From Pseudocitrobacter corydidari (GTDB lineage Bacteria > Pseudomonadota > Gammaproteobacteria > Enterobacterales > Enterobacteriaceae), in assembly GCF_021172065.1 (NCBI RefSeq), contig NZ_CP087880.1:124001-188000 (forward strand): a stretch of DNA of 64,000 nt, written 5' to 3'. The notes under the pieces are model-generated. The model had not been told where the DNA came from, did not search any database, and saw only the letters and a list, made by a program, of their open reading frames with translations. Below are positions 40,040 to 49,809 of the stretch, one piece after another (within the stretch, counting starts at the first letter, position 1; each line of letters opens with the position of its first letter). The translations under genes and the position numbers were made by a program.

Positions 40040-41050
40040 ATGAATACTGAAACCAACCCTGATCAACAAGAAGCACGTACCACGGGCTCCCGTTTACGCA
40101 ATGCCCGTGAACAACTCGGACTCAGCCAGCAGGCGGTTGCTGAACGGTTATGCCTGAAGGTTTCCACCGTTCGCGATATTGAAGAAGATAAAGCGCCCGC
40201 TGAACTCGCTTCAACATTCCTGCGTGGTTATATCCGTTCTTATGCTCGCCTCGTTCATATTCCTGAAGAAGAACTGCTGCCGATGATGGAAAAGCAGGCA
40301 CCGGTTCGTGCGGCGAAAGTCGCGCCGATGCAGAGCTTCTCGCTGGGTAAACGTCGCAAAAAACGCGACGGCTGGCTGATGAGCTTCACCTGGCTGGTGC
40401 TGTTCGTGGTCGTCGGTCTGACGGTGGCGTGGTGGTGGCAAAACCACAAAGCGCAGCAGGAAGAGATCACCACCATGGCGGATCAATCCTCCGTGGAACT
40501 CAACAACAGCAGCAATACCGGTACTCAGGATGTGCCATTAGATACCGGCGCAACCAGTGCGCCTGCTACAGCGGATAACACCGCGCCAGCAACGACGCCA
40601 GCAGATACCGCTGCGACGCAAACGCCAGCCCCGACAGCGACGCCTGCGCCAGCAACCGATGCGCAGAATAATGCCGTTGTTGCGCCGTCCCAGGCGAATG
40701 TCGACCCGGCCGCGACCGCGCAGACGACTGCGCCAACTGCAACGGGCCTGCCAACTGACCCGGCTCAGCCTGCCACGCCAGCGGCTGACCCGAATGCGCT
40801 GGTGATGAACTTTACCGCCGATTGCTGGCTCGAAGTCACCGATGCGACCGGTAAAAAACTGTTCAGCGGGATGCAGCGTAAAGATGGTAACTTGAATCTC
40901 GTGGGCCAGGCGCCGTACAAACTGAAAATTGGCGCGCCGGCTGCAGTACAGATCCAGTATCAGGGTAAACCTGTCGATCTGAGCCGTTTTATCAGAACTA
41001 ACCAGGTTGCGCGTCTGACCGTGAATGCCGAACAATCACCGGCACAGTAA
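40040..41050 (+). CDS. rodZ: Cytoskeletal protein RodZ
   Basis: Bitopic inner-membrane protein that links MreB filaments to the elongation machinery and keeps the rod shape. The cytoplasmic helix-turn-helix domain (about residues 15-85, [24 protein letters not shown]) binds MreB. A basic stretch (KRRKKRDG) precedes the single membrane segment (about 113-132). A long Ala/Pro/Thr-rich periplasmic linker (about 150-255) leads to the C-terminal beta domain starting [11 protein letters not shown]. 336 aa, one shorter than E. coli. Followed by ispG after 26 bases. Confidence 0.96.
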   Translation: MNTETNPDQQEARTTGSRLRNAREQLGLSQQAVAERLCLKVSTVRDIEEDKAPAELASTFLRGYIRSYARLVHIPEEELLPMMEKQAPVRAAKVAPMQSFSLGKRRKKRDGWLMSFTWLVLFVVVGLTVAWWWQNHKAQQEEITTMADQSSVELNNSSNTGTQDVPLDTGATSAPATADNTAPATTPADTAATQTPAPTATPAPATDAQNNAVVAPSQANVDPAATAQTTAPTATGLPTDPAQPATPAADPNALVMNFTADCWLEVTDATGKKLFSGMQRKDGNLNLVGQAPYKLKIGAPAAVQIQYQGKPVDLSRFIRTNQVARLTVNAEQSPAQ

Positions 41051-41076
41051 CAGACGGGCAACGCGGGAGATTTTTC

Positions 41077-42195
41077 ATGCACAACCAGGCTCCAATTCAA
41101 CGTAGAAAATCGAAACGCATTTACGTTGGGAACGTGCCGATTGGCGATGGGGCTCCCATCGCCGTACAGTCGATGACCAACACGCGCACCACCGATGTGG
41201 AAGCAACGGTTAATCAGATTAAAGCGTTAGAGCGCGTCGGGGCGGATATCGTTCGTGTTTCCGTGCCGACGATGGACGCGGCAGAAGCGTTCAAACTCAT
41301 CAAACAGCAGGTCAGCGTGCCGCTGGTGGCTGATATTCACTTCGACTACCGTATTGCGCTGAAGGTTGCGGAATACGGCGTCGACTGTCTGCGTATCAAC
41401 CCCGGCAACATCGGAAACGAAGAACGTATCCGGATGGTGGTGGACTGCGCGCGCGACAAAAATATTCCTATCCGCATTGGCGTAAACGCCGGTTCTCTTG
41501 AGAAAGATCTTCAGGAGAAATATGGCGAACCTACGCCGCAGGCGCTGCTGGAATCCGCGATGCGTCACGTCGATCACCTCGATCGTCTGAACTTTGATCA
41601 GTTCAAAGTCAGCGTGAAAGCCTCTGATGTTTTCCTCGCCGTTGAGTCTTATCGTCTGCTGGCGAAGCAGATCGATCAGCCGCTGCACCTGGGGATCACC
41701 GAAGCAGGCGGCGCACGCAGCGGCGCGGTGAAATCGGCGATCGGCTTAGGGTTACTGCTCTCGGAAGGGATTGGCGACACGTTGCGTGTTTCGCTGGCGG
41801 CCGATCCGGTTGAAGAGATCAAAGTCGGTTTCGACATTCTGAAATCCCTGCGTATTCGTGCGCGCGGCATCAACTTCATCGCCTGCCCGACCTGTTCACG
41901 TCAGGAATTTGACGTTATCGGTACGGTCAACGCACTGGAACAGCGCCTGGAAGATATCATCACGCCAATGGACGTTTCCATTATCGGTTGCGTGGTGAAT
42001 GGCCCAGGTGAAGCGCTGGTGTCAACGCTGGGCGTAACAGGCGGTAATAAGAAAAGCGGCCTGTACGAAGATGGCGTGCGTAAAGACCGTCTGGATAACA
42101 ACGATATGATTGACCAACTGGAAGCCCGCATTCGTGCGAAGGCGACGATTCTGGATGAAGCTAATCGCATCGACGTTCAGCAGGTTGAAAAATAA
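41077..42195 (+). CDS. ispG: (E)-4-hydroxy-3-methylbut-2-enyl-diphosphate synthase
   Basis: [4Fe-4S] enzyme that converts MEcPP to HMBPP in the non-mevalonate isoprenoid pathway. TIM-barrel domain (1-240) and C-terminal cluster domain with ligands in [10 protein letters not shown] and [10 protein letters not shown]. 372 aa, full length. Its cluster dependence ties it to the isc operon in this window. Confidence 0.97.
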   Translation: MHNQAPIQRRKSKRIYVGNVPIGDGAPIAVQSMTNTRTTDVEATVNQIKALERVGADIVRVSVPTMDAAEAFKLIKQQVSVPLVADIHFDYRIALKVAEYGVDCLRINPGNIGNEERIRMVVDCARDKNIPIRIGVNAGSLEKDLQEKYGEPTPQALLESAMRHVDHLDRLNFDQFKVSVKASDVFLAVESYRLLAKQIDQPLHLGITEAGGARSGAVKSAIGLGLLLSEGIGDTLRVSLAADPVEEIKVGFDILKSLRIRARGINFIACPTCSRQEFDVIGTVNALEQRLEDIITPMDVSIIGCVVNGPGEALVSTLGVTGGNKKSGLYEDGVRKDRLDNNDMIDQLEARIRAKATILDEANRIDVQQVEK

Positions 42196-42201
42196 CAAGA
42201 T

Positions 42202-42242
42202 GGGAAGTTCGCGTTCTCGAAGTATGACGACCCGAACTTCCC
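42202..42242 (+). repeat. Inverted repeat after ispG
   Basis: GGGAAGTTCG (42202-42211) and CGAACTTCCC (42233-42242) form a perfect 10-bp stem with a 21-base loop, 6 bases after the ispG stop. No T-run follows, so it is not an ordinary terminator. Confidence 0.7.
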
Positions 42243-42251
42243 GTGTATGAT

Positions 42252-42288
42252 TGAACCCCTGCGGGAAATCCGCTGAGGGTTCATTTTT
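42252..42288 (+). terminator. Terminator or attenuator upstream of hisS
   Basis: TGAACCC...GGGTTCA enclosing GCGG...CCGC, followed by TTTTTAT. It separates ispG from hisS; the GTG of hisS is 22 bases further on. Confidence 0.75.
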
Positions 42289-42309
42289 ATATTTATAAAG
42301 AGAATAAAC

Positions 42310-43584
42310 GTGGCAAAAAACATTCAAGCCATTCGCGGCATGAACGATTATCTGCCTGGCGAGACCGCCATCTGGCAGCGCATTGAAGGCACACTCAAAA
42401 ACGTGCTCGGCAGCTACGGTTACAGTGAAATCCGTTTGCCGATTGTAGAGCAGACCCCGTTATTCAAACGCGCGATTGGTGAAGTGACCGACGTGGTTGA
42501 AAAAGAGATGTATACCTTTGAGGACCGCAATGGCGATAGCCTGACCCTGCGTCCGGAAGGTACTGCGGGCTGCGTACGCGCCGGCATCGAGCATGGTCTT
42601 CTGTACAATCAGGAGCAGCGTCTGTGGTATATCGGGCCGATGTTCCGTCACGAACGTCCGCAGAAAGGCCGCTACCGCCAGTTCCATCAGCTGGGTTGCG
42701 AAGTGTTTGGTCTGCAAGGGCCGGATATCGACGCCGAGCTGATTATGCTTACCGCTCGCTGGTGGCGGGCGCTGGGCATTTCTGAACATGTCGCGCTGGA
42801 GCTGAACTCTATTGGTTCCCTGGAAGCGCGTGCCAACTATCGTGATGCGCTGATTGCCTTCCTCGAACAGCATAAAGAGAAGCTGGACGAAGACTGCAAA
42901 CGTCGTATGTACAGCAACCCGCTGCGCGTACTGGATTCAAAAAATCCGGACGTTCAGGCGCTGCTGAACGACGCGCCTGCACTGGGCGACTATCTTGACG
43001 ATGAGTCTCGCGAACACTTTGCCGGGCTATGCGCTCAGCTGGATGCGGCAGGCATTGCCTACACCGTCAACCAGCGTCTGGTGCGCGGTCTGGACTACTA
43101 CAACCGCACCGTTTTTGAGTGGGTGACCAACAGTCTGGGTTCCCAGGGTACCGTTTGCGCCGGTGGGCGTTATGACGGTCTGGTTGAGCAACTGGGCGGT
43201 CGCGCAACCCCGGCGGTGGGCTTCGCGATGGGTCTTGAACGACTTGTTTTGTTAGTTCAGGCAGTTAATCCGGAATTTAAAGCCGATCCTGTTGTCGATA
43301 TATACCTGGTAGCCTCAGGTGCTGATACTCAGTCCGCCGCAATGCGTCTGGCTGAAGAGGTACGTGATGCAATTCCGGGTGTGAAACTGATGACAAACCA
43401 CGGCGGCGGCAACTTCAAGAAACAGTTTGCCCGTGCGGACAAATGGGGGGCGCGCGTTGCTCTGGTGTTAGGTGAGTCTGAAGTCGCACAAGCGAATGTG
43501 GTCGTGAAGGATTTACGTTCTGGCGAGCAGACAACCGTAACGCAGGACGGCGTTGCCGCGCATTTGCGCACTATTCTGGGTTAA
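42310..43584 (+). CDS. hisS: Histidyl-tRNA synthetase
   Basis: Class II aminoacyl-tRNA synthetase charging tRNA-His. Motif 2 [15 protein letters not shown], the HisA motif [14 protein letters not shown] and motif 3 GFAMGLERL are present; the C-terminal anticodon-binding domain covers about 330-424. The start is GTG at 42310 ([16 protein letters not shown]), as in E. coli. 424 aa. Confidence 0.98.
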   Translation: MAKNIQAIRGMNDYLPGETAIWQRIEGTLKNVLGSYGYSEIRLPIVEQTPLFKRAIGEVTDVVEKEMYTFEDRNGDSLTLRPEGTAGCVRAGIEHGLLYNQEQRLWYIGPMFRHERPQKGRYRQFHQLGCEVFGLQGPDIDAELIMLTARWWRALGISEHVALELNSIGSLEARANYRDALIAFLEQHKEKLDEDCKRRMYSNPLRVLDSKNPDVQALLNDAPALGDYLDDESREHFAGLCAQLDAAGIAYTVNQRLVRGLDYYNRTVFEWVTNSLGSQGTVCAGGRYDGLVEQLGGRATPAVGFAMGLERLVLLVQAVNPEFKADPVVDIYLVASGADTQSAAMRLAEEVRDAIPGVKLMTNHGGGNFKKQFARADKWGARVALVLGESEVAQANVVVKDLRSGEQTTVTQDGVAAHLRTILG

Positions 43585-43617
43585 TCTCCCGGACATTTTT
43601 ATCAGGAGAAGGACTGC

Positions 43618-44238
43618 GTGGAAATGTACAATAACGATAACGACCAGGTTGACGCGCTTAAGCGTTTCTTTGCCGAAAACGGCAAAGCGCTGGCCGTTGG
43701 GGTCATTTTAGGGATTGGTGCGCTGGTTGGCTGGCGTTACTGGACGTCCCATCAGCTGAATACGGCGCGTGAATCTTCACAGGCCTATGAAAATGCCGTT
43801 TCTTCTCTAAGTTCAGGGAAACCGGAAGCGCTGGCCGGGGCGGAGAAATTCGCTGCCGAATCGAAAAACACCTACGGTGCTTTCGCGTCGCTGGAACTGG
43901 CTCAGCAATACGTAGACAAAAATGAACTGGATAAAGCGGAAAAACAGCTTAACCAGGGCTTAGCTGCGGCTTCTGATGAGAATCTGAAATCGGTTATCAG
44001 CATGCGTCTGGCACGCGTTCAGCTGCAAATGAAGCAGCCTGATGCGGCGCTGAAGACCATTGAAAGCATTAAAGGCGAAGGCTGGACGGCTATCGTCGCC
44101 GATTTGCGCGGGGAAATTCTGCTCAGCAAAGGTGACAAACAAGGCGCTCGCGCGGCCTGGGAAGCAGGAGCGAAAAGCGATGCTTCTCCTGCGCTCAGCG
44201 AAATGATGCGCATGAAAATTAATAATTTGTCCATCTGA
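43618..44238 (+). CDS. yfgM: YfgM, SecYEG-associated chaperone ancillary protein
   Basis: Bitopic inner-membrane protein with a short cytoplasmic tail, one membrane segment (about residues 24-42) and a periplasmic TPR-like domain. In E. coli it joins the periplasmic chaperone PpiD at the Sec translocon, and its cytoplasmic tail signals to RcsB. The GTG start at 43618 gives MEMYNNDNDQVDALKRFFAENGK, matching E. coli. 206 aa. The bamB start follows 10 bases later. Confidence 0.95.
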   Translation: MEMYNNDNDQVDALKRFFAENGKALAVGVILGIGALVGWRYWTSHQLNTARESSQAYENAVSSLSSGKPEALAGAEKFAAESKNTYGAFASLELAQQYVDKNELDKAEKQLNQGLAAASDENLKSVISMRLARVQLQMKQPDAALKTIESIKGEGWTAIVADLRGEILLSKGDKQGARAAWEAGAKSDASPALSEMMRMKINNLSI

Positions 44239-44248
44239 GAGGGACCCG

Positions 44249-45427
44249 ATGCAATTGCGTAAATTACTTTTGCCAGGACTGCTTTCTGTCACTCTGCTGA
44301 GTGGTTGTTCCTGGTTTAGCGGCGAAGAAGATATCGTAAAAATGTCCCCGCTGCCGACGGTTGAAAACCAGTTCACACCTTCTACCGCATGGGATGTGTC
44401 GGTGGGTAACGGAATTGGCAACTTCTATTCCAACCTGCATCCGGCCTATGCAGACAGCGTGGTTTATGCGGCAGACCGTCGTGGTACCGTTAAAGCACTG
44501 AACGCTGATGACGGCAAAGAAGTCTGGTCTATCGACCTGGCGGAAAAAGATGGCTGGCTGTCACGTAAACCGGCGCTGCTTTCCGGCGGCCTGACCGTTT
44601 CTGGCGGCCATGTGTATGTCGGCAGCGAAAAAGCGAAAGTCTATTCCCTGGATGCAGGCGATGGTTCCATCACCTGGCAGACGGCTATGGCGGGTGAAGT
44701 TCTGTCTCGTCCAGTAGTCAGCGACGGCCTGGTGCTGGTTCATACCAGTAACGGTCAACTGCAGGCGCTGAACGAAGCTGACGGCGCGATCAAGTGGACC
44801 GTCAACCTGGATATGCCAGCGTTGTCGCTGCGCGGTGAATCCGCTCCGGCTGTTGCTTACGGCGCAGCGATTGTGGGCGGTGATAACGGACGCGTCAGCG
44901 CCGTGTTGATGCAGCAGGGCCAGCTGATTTGGCAGCAACGTATTTCTCAGGCAACGGGTAACACCGAAATTGACCGTCTGAGCGATGTCGATACCACGCC
45001 GGTTATCGCCAATGGCGTCGTTTACGCGCTGGCGTATAACGGTAACCTGACCGCGCTGGATCTGCGCAGCGGCCAGATCCTGTGGAAACGCGAGCTGGGT
45101 TCGGTGAATGATTTCATCGTCGATGGCAACCGCATCTACATGGTCGATCAGAATGACCGCCTGCTGGCGCTCACCACTGACGGCGGCGTAACGCTGTGGA
45201 CGCAAAGCGATCTGCTGCACCGTCTGCTGACTGCGCCTGCGCTGTATAACGGCAGCCTGGTGGTTGGCGATAGCGAAGGGTATATGCACTGGATTAACAC
45301 CGAAGATGGCCGCTTTGTTGCACAGCAAAAAGTGGACAGCTCTGGCTTCCTGACTGAGCCGGTTGTTGCCGATGGCAAACTGCTGATTCAGGCAAAAGAC
45401 GGTACGCTGTACGCGATTACGCGTTAA
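44249..45427 (+). CDS. bamB: Outer-membrane assembly factor BamB
   Basis: Lipoprotein of the BAM complex that folds beta-barrel proteins (which would include SinH encoded nearby) into the outer membrane. Signal peptide with lipobox LLSGC, lipidated C20. An eight-bladed PQQ-like beta-propeller fills about residues 50-392, with repeated W/G/L blade motifs such as ALNADDGKEVWSI. 392 aa as in E. coli. Confidence 0.97.
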   Translation: MQLRKLLLPGLLSVTLLSGCSWFSGEEDIVKMSPLPTVENQFTPSTAWDVSVGNGIGNFYSNLHPAYADSVVYAADRRGTVKALNADDGKEVWSIDLAEKDGWLSRKPALLSGGLTVSGGHVYVGSEKAKVYSLDAGDGSITWQTAMAGEVLSRPVVSDGLVLVHTSNGQLQALNEADGAIKWTVNLDMPALSLRGESAPAVAYGAAIVGGDNGRVSAVLMQQGQLIWQQRISQATGNTEIDRLSDVDTTPVIANGVVYALAYNGNLTALDLRSGQILWKRELGSVNDFIVDGNRIYMVDQNDRLLALTTDGGVTLWTQSDLLHRLLTAPALYNGSLVVGDSEGYMHWINTEDGRFVAQQKVDSSGFLTEPVVADGKLLIQAKDGTLYAITR

Positions 45428-45450
45428 AATAGTGCGGTGATTCAGTGAAT

Positions 45451-45489
45451 AACGGCTCCTGTTGAATCAGGGGCCGTTTGCTATTTTTA
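45451..45489 (+). terminator. Terminator of bamB
   Basis: AACGGC-CCTG...CAGG-GCCGTT stem followed by TTTGCTATTTTTATT, 24 bases after the bamB stop. Confidence 0.85.
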
Positions 45490-45540
45490 TTATTATTGTT
45501 TTTGTGCCCGATGGTGCAACGTTTATGAGGCTACATTTTC

Positions 45541-45572
45541 TGTAGGCCGGGTAAGCGCAGCGCCACCCGGCA
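45541..45572. repeat. REP, single unit
   Basis: Single REP (TGTAGGCCGGGTAAGCGCAG...CCACCCGGC) between the bamB terminator and der. Confidence 0.88.
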
Positions 45573-45602
45573 AACCAAATATTGAGTTAATGAGGCTTTA
45601 AC

Positions 45603-47081
45603 ATGATTCCTGTGGTCGCGCTTGTCGGGCGCCCTAACGTTGGAAAATCCACGCTATTTAACCGCCTGACGCGCACTCGTGATGCGCTGGTCGCGGATTT
45701 CCCGGGTCTGACTCGTGACCGTAAATACGGTCGTGCTGAAGTGGAAGGGCGTGAGTTCATCTGTATTGATACTGGCGGTATCGACGGTACAGAAGAGGGC
45801 GTAGAAACGCGTATGGCGGAACAGTCGCTGTTGGCGATTGAAGAGGCCGACGTGGTGCTGTTTATGGTCGATGCGCGCGCCGGGCTGATGCCTGCGGATA
45901 AAGCGATCGCCAAACATTTGCGTTCTCGTGAAAAACCGACCTTCCTGGTAGCGAACAAAACGGACGGCGTTGATGCCGATCAGGCCATCGCTGATTTCTG
46001 GTCGCTCGGCCTGGGTGATATCTACCCGATCGCCGCCTCCCACGGTCGCGGCGTGACCAGCCTGCTGGAACACGTGCTGCTGCCGTTTGTTGATGACGTT
46101 AACCCGCCGGAAGAAGTAGACGAAGACGCGGAGTACTGGGCGAAATTTGAAGCCGAGCAGAACGGTGAACCGCTGGAAGAGCCGGAAGATGATTTCGACC
46201 CGACAACCTTGCCTATCAAGCTGGCAATTGTTGGTCGCCCAAACGTCGGTAAGTCTACACTTACTAACCGTATTCTCGGCGAAGACCGCGTGGTGGTCTA
46301 CGACATGCCGGGCACCACGCGTGACAGTATCTACATCCCGATGCAACGCGATGAGCGTGAATACGTACTCATCGACACCGCCGGTGTGCGTAAGCGCGGC
46401 AAAATTACCGATGTGGTCGAGAAATTCTCCGTCATCAAGACGTTGCAGGCGATTGAAGATGCGAACGTGGTTCTGCTGGTTATTGATGCCCGTGAAGGCA
46501 TCTCCGATCAGGACCTGTCGCTGCTGGGCTTCATCCTGAATAGTGGGCGCTCACTTGTTATCGTGGTCAACAAATGGGATGGCCTGAGTAATGAAGTGAG
46601 AGAGCAGGTGAAAGAGACGCTGGACTACCGTCTGGGCTTTATCGACTTCGCGCGCGTGCACTTTATCTCTGCGCTGCACGGCAGCGGCGTCGGCAACCTG
46701 TTTGAATCCGTACGCGAAGCCTATGACAGCTCGACCCGCCGCGTAGGAACCGCCATGCTGACTCGCATCATGACGATGGCGGTGGAAGACCATCAGCCGC
46801 CGCTGGTGCGTGGCCGTCGCGTGAAGCTGAAATATGCGCACGCCGGGGGTTATAACCCGCCAATCGTGGTGATTCACGGCAACCAGGTGAAAGACCTGCC
46901 GGATTCCTACAAGCGTTATCTGATGAACTACTTCCGTAAGTCGCTGGATGTGATGGGTACGCCGATTCGTATTCAGTTCAAGGAAGGGGAAAACCCGTAT
47001 GCGAACAAACGCAATACGCTGACCCCAACCCAGATGCGTAAACGTAAGCGTCTGATTCAGCACATAAAGAAAAGCAAGTAA
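45603..47081 (+). CDS. der: GTPase Der (EngA), ribosome biogenesis
   Basis: Essential tandem GTPase for 50S subunit maturation. Two G domains, each with its own P-loop GRPNVGKST (about residues 8-16 and 211-219), G3 motifs DTGGI and DTAGV, and G4 motifs NKTD and NKWD. The C-terminal KH-like domain (about 385-492) ends [11 protein letters not shown]. 492 aa, full length. Confidence 0.98.
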   Translation: MIPVVALVGRPNVGKSTLFNRLTRTRDALVADFPGLTRDRKYGRAEVEGREFICIDTGGIDGTEEGVETRMAEQSLLAIEEADVVLFMVDARAGLMPADKAIAKHLRSREKPTFLVANKTDGVDADQAIADFWSLGLGDIYPIAASHGRGVTSLLEHVLLPFVDDVNPPEEVDEDAEYWAKFEAEQNGEPLEEPEDDFDPTTLPIKLAIVGRPNVGKSTLTNRILGEDRVVVYDMPGTTRDSIYIPMQRDEREYVLIDTAGVRKRGKITDVVEKFSVIKTLQAIEDANVVLLVIDAREGISDQDLSLLGFILNSGRSLVIVVNKWDGLSNEVREQVKETLDYRLGFIDFARVHFISALHGSGVGNLFESVREAYDSSTRRVGTAMLTRIMTMAVEDHQPPLVRGRRVKLKYAHAGGYNPPIVVIHGNQVKDLPDSYKRYLMNYFRKSLDVMGTPIRIQFKEGENPYANKRNTLTPTQMRKRKRLIQHIKKSK

Positions 47082-47130
47082 TCACTAATCAATGGCCTCT
47101 TTACGAGGCCATTGTCGTTAAGGAGCCACT

Positions 47131-47349
47131 ATGGAACTGCATTGCCCAAAATGTCAGCACATGCTGGAGCAGGATGGCGCCCATGCGCACTGCCCATCCT
47201 GCGGTAACGATGTCGAACTGCTGGCCTGCTGCCCTGATTGCCATCAGCCGTTACAGGTTCTGAAAGCCTGCGGCGCGGTCGATTATTTCTGCCAGAATGG
47301 GCACGGGCTGATTTCGCGTAAGCGGGTGGAGTTTGTTATTCCTGTCTGA
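47131..47349 (+). CDS. yfgJ: Small zinc-ribbon protein YfgJ
   Basis: 72-residue protein with paired CxxC motifs (CPKCQH, CPSCGN, CPDCHQ) and a late YFCQNGHG, a DUF1407/zinc-ribbon fold as in E. coli YfgJ. Function unknown. AAGGAG precedes the start. It marks the left boundary of the accessory locus; the conserved gene on the right side is xseA. Confidence 0.93.
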   Translation: MELHCPKCQHMLEQDGAHAHCPSCGNDVELLACCPDCHQPLQVLKACGAVDYFCQNGHGLISRKRVEFVIPV

Positions 47350-47562
47350 ATTAATATTAATTCACGGAATTATTTAGCCAGAAATATTTAATAAATAAAT
47401 ACATATGGCTTTCGTATAAAATATTAGAATTATTTGAGAGGGGAAAACATTGTTGTAAATCACGCTGAGTAATTTTTAGGAATTCATTTAGATGTATTTT
47501 CGTGTTTTTATCCGACAGGCATAATAAAATCACTGCGCTCAAACTTTTGCGGATAAATATTC
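47350..47562 (+). promoter_or_regulatory. AT-rich upstream region of sinH
   Basis: 213 bases, clearly more AT-rich than the flanking core genes. No terminator is seen after yfgJ. A CATAAT hexamer near 47520 could be a -10. AT-rich character of this kind suggests H-NS silencing, as for other horizontally acquired adhesin loci; that is an inference. Confidence 0.4.
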
Positions 47563-49755
47563 ATGGTGCAATGGATGCGCTTTGTCATTGGGATGCTTTT
47601 ATCGGGTACAGTGTTTACTGCATCCGGTGTTTTTGCATCTGAAGAAAAGCCATCTGTGCAACCCGCACTTCCCGAACTGGGTAGCCAGGCCACACAACAG
47701 GAAGAGCAAAATACCAAAGGAAAAACGCTCAAGGAACAAGGGGCCGATTACTTTATCAATTCGGCAACCCAGGGGTTTGATAATCTCACGCCACAAGCAC
47801 TGGAATCACAAGCCAGAAGCTATCTGCAGGGGCAGGTCACTTCCGGGGCGCAGTCTCTCATTGAAGGCGCGATGTCGCCTTTCGGCAAAGTCCGTTCTAA
47901 TCTCTCCATTGGTCAAGGAGGCGATCTGGATGGAAGCTCTCTTGATTATTTCGTTCCATTATATGATAACCAGAAGACTTTATTCTTTAGCCAATTATCG
48001 ACTCAGCGAAAAGACGATCGCACTATTGGTAATTTAGGCTTTGGTTTAAGGTATAACACCGAAAAATGGTTGTTGGGTGGAAATATATTTTACGATTATG
48101 ATTTCACCCGTGGGCATCGTCGTTTAGGTTTAGGGACAGAAGCCTGGACCGATTATTTAAAATTCTCAGGAAACTATTATCATCCGCTTTCCAGCTGGAA
48201 AGATTCTGAAGATTTCGACTTCTATGAAGAGCGCCCTGCGCGCGGTTGGGATATTCGCGCTGAAGGCTGGTTGCCCGCTTATCCGCAGCTCGGCGGTAAA
48301 ATCGTTTTTGAACAGTATTACGGTGACGAAGTTGCCCTGTTTGGCACCGATAATCTGGAGAAAGATCCCTTTGCCGTCACGCTTGGCGTGAAATATCAGC
48401 CCGTGTCGCTCATCGCCGTAGGCACCGATTTTAAAGCTGGCACTGGTGATAACAGCGATCTCTCTGTTACTGCAACGCTTAATTACCAGTTTGGCGTTCC
48501 GCTGAGAGATCAGCTCGATCCGGAGAAAGTGAGCGCTGCCCACTCGCTGATGGGGAGCCGACAGGACTTTGTCGAGCGTAATAACTTTATCGTCCTGGAA
48601 TATAAAGAGAAAGACCCTCTGGATGTGACGTTGTGGCTGAAAGCGGATGCGACCAACGAGCACCCTGAGTGCGTCATTAAGGACACTCCTGAAGCGGCGG
48701 TCGGTCTGGAAAAATGTAAGTGGACCATTAACGCACTGATCAATCACCACTACAAAATTGTCGCTGCGTCATGGCAGGCGAAAAACAATGCCGCCCGTAC
48801 GCTGGTGATGCCTGTCATCAAAGAAAATACCATCACTGAAGGCAACAACAACCACTGGAATCTGGTACTGCCTGCCTGGCAGTACAGCTCTGACAACGCT
48901 GAGCAGGAAAAACTCAATACCTGGCGGGTACGGCTGGCGCTGGAAGATGAAAAAGGTAATCGGCAAAACTCCGGCCTGGTGGAGATCACCGTTCAGCAGG
49001 ACCGTAAAATAGAGCTTATCGTCAATAACATTGCTGATGCGCCTGACGAGAATAACCACAGCCATGAAGCCAGCGCTCAGGCGGATGGCGTTGATGGTGT
49101 GGTCATGGACCTCGAGGTGACGGACAGTTTTGGCGATAACACGGACCGCAACGGTGATGCTCTGCCAGAAGATAATCTTGCACCGCAGCTCTACGACGCT
49201 CAGGACAAAAAAGTCACGCTAACCAATAAACCCTGCTCGACCGACAACCCCTGCGTGTTTATTGCCAAACAAGATAAAGAAAAGGGAACGGTAACCCTCT
49301 CCAGTACATTGCCAGGCGTTTTCCGCTGGAAAGCGAAAGCGGCTCCCTACGATGACAGTAACTATGTGGATGTCACGTTTATTGGATCTGATATCGGCGG
49401 GCTTAATGCTTTCATTTACCGGCTTGGGGTAGCGAAGCCAGTCAATTTGATCGGCAATGATAAAGACCCCCTGCCGCTGGGCAACACGTACCGATTTGTG
49501 TTGTGGCGTGATGCCAACAAAGACGGTGTTTTTCAGCAGTCGGAAAAACTAACCGATGAAGAGATGACTCAGTACGACTACAAGTGGGAATTTACCGGCA
49601 AGAGCATCAATGGCGAAGTAGGTGCGCAGGCGAACACATCCAATGCAGACATTGTAATACCGGCGACCAACCGTGAAGCGGCGCAATCCTATGGTGCAAA
49701 AGTGGAAGATGGCTTGCAGGGATACGGTTTACGCGTGCTGTACACCAAAAAATAA
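47563..49755 (+). CDS. sinH: Inverse autotransporter SinH (intimin/invasin family)
   Basis: Outer-membrane inverse autotransporter. N-terminal signal peptide (residues 1-26, cleavage near VFA-SEE), periplasmic linker, the conserved intimin-type beta-barrel at about 109-325 (starting GKVRSNLSIGQGGDLDGSSLDYF, with LGFGLRYNTEKWLLGGNIFYDYDF and the RGWDIRAEGWLPAYPQLGGK motif), then an exposed C-terminal part (330-730) with Ig-like segments and two cysteine pairs. The final 100 residues form a domain also present at the end of SinI. Located as in the Salmonella CS54 island beside yfgJ. The start lacks a clear ribosome site; ATG 47575 is an alternative. Confidence 0.88.
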   Translation: MVQWMRFVIGMLLSGTVFTASGVFASEEKPSVQPALPELGSQATQQEEQNTKGKTLKEQGADYFINSATQGFDNLTPQALESQARSYLQGQVTSGAQSLIEGAMSPFGKVRSNLSIGQGGDLDGSSLDYFVPLYDNQKTLFFSQLSTQRKDDRTIGNLGFGLRYNTEKWLLGGNIFYDYDFTRGHRRLGLGTEAWTDYLKFSGNYYHPLSSWKDSEDFDFYEERPARGWDIRAEGWLPAYPQLGGKIVFEQYYGDEVALFGTDNLEKDPFAVTLGVKYQPVSLIAVGTDFKAGTGDNSDLSVTATLNYQFGVPLRDQLDPEKVSAAHSLMGSRQDFVERNNFIVLEYKEKDPLDVTLWLKADATNEHPECVIKDTPEAAVGLEKCKWTINALINHHYKIVAASWQAKNNAARTLVMPVIKENTITEGNNNHWNLVLPAWQYSSDNAEQEKLNTWRVRLALEDEKGNRQNSGLVEITVQQDRKIELIVNNIADAPDENNHSHEASAQADGVDGVVMDLEVTDSFGDNTDRNGDALPEDNLAPQLYDAQDKKVTLTNKPCSTDNPCVFIAKQDKEKGTVTLSSTLPGVFRWKAKAAPYDDSNYVDVTFIGSDIGGLNAFIYRLGVAKPVNLIGNDKDPLPLGNTYRFVLWRDANKDGVFQQSEKLTDEEMTQYDYKWEFTGKSINGEVGAQANTSNADIVIPATNREAAQSYGAKVEDGLQGYGLRVLYTKK

Positions 49756-49809
49756 GATTGGCGTAAGGCCAGTCGGCCAGTCGCTGAATATTCATTAAGG
49801 AGAGACTCA

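Noticed and set aside
47357..47542. 61-codon minus-strand frame upstream of sinH
   Set aside because: AT-rich chance frame without a ribosome site or sensible hydrophobic or domain pattern.
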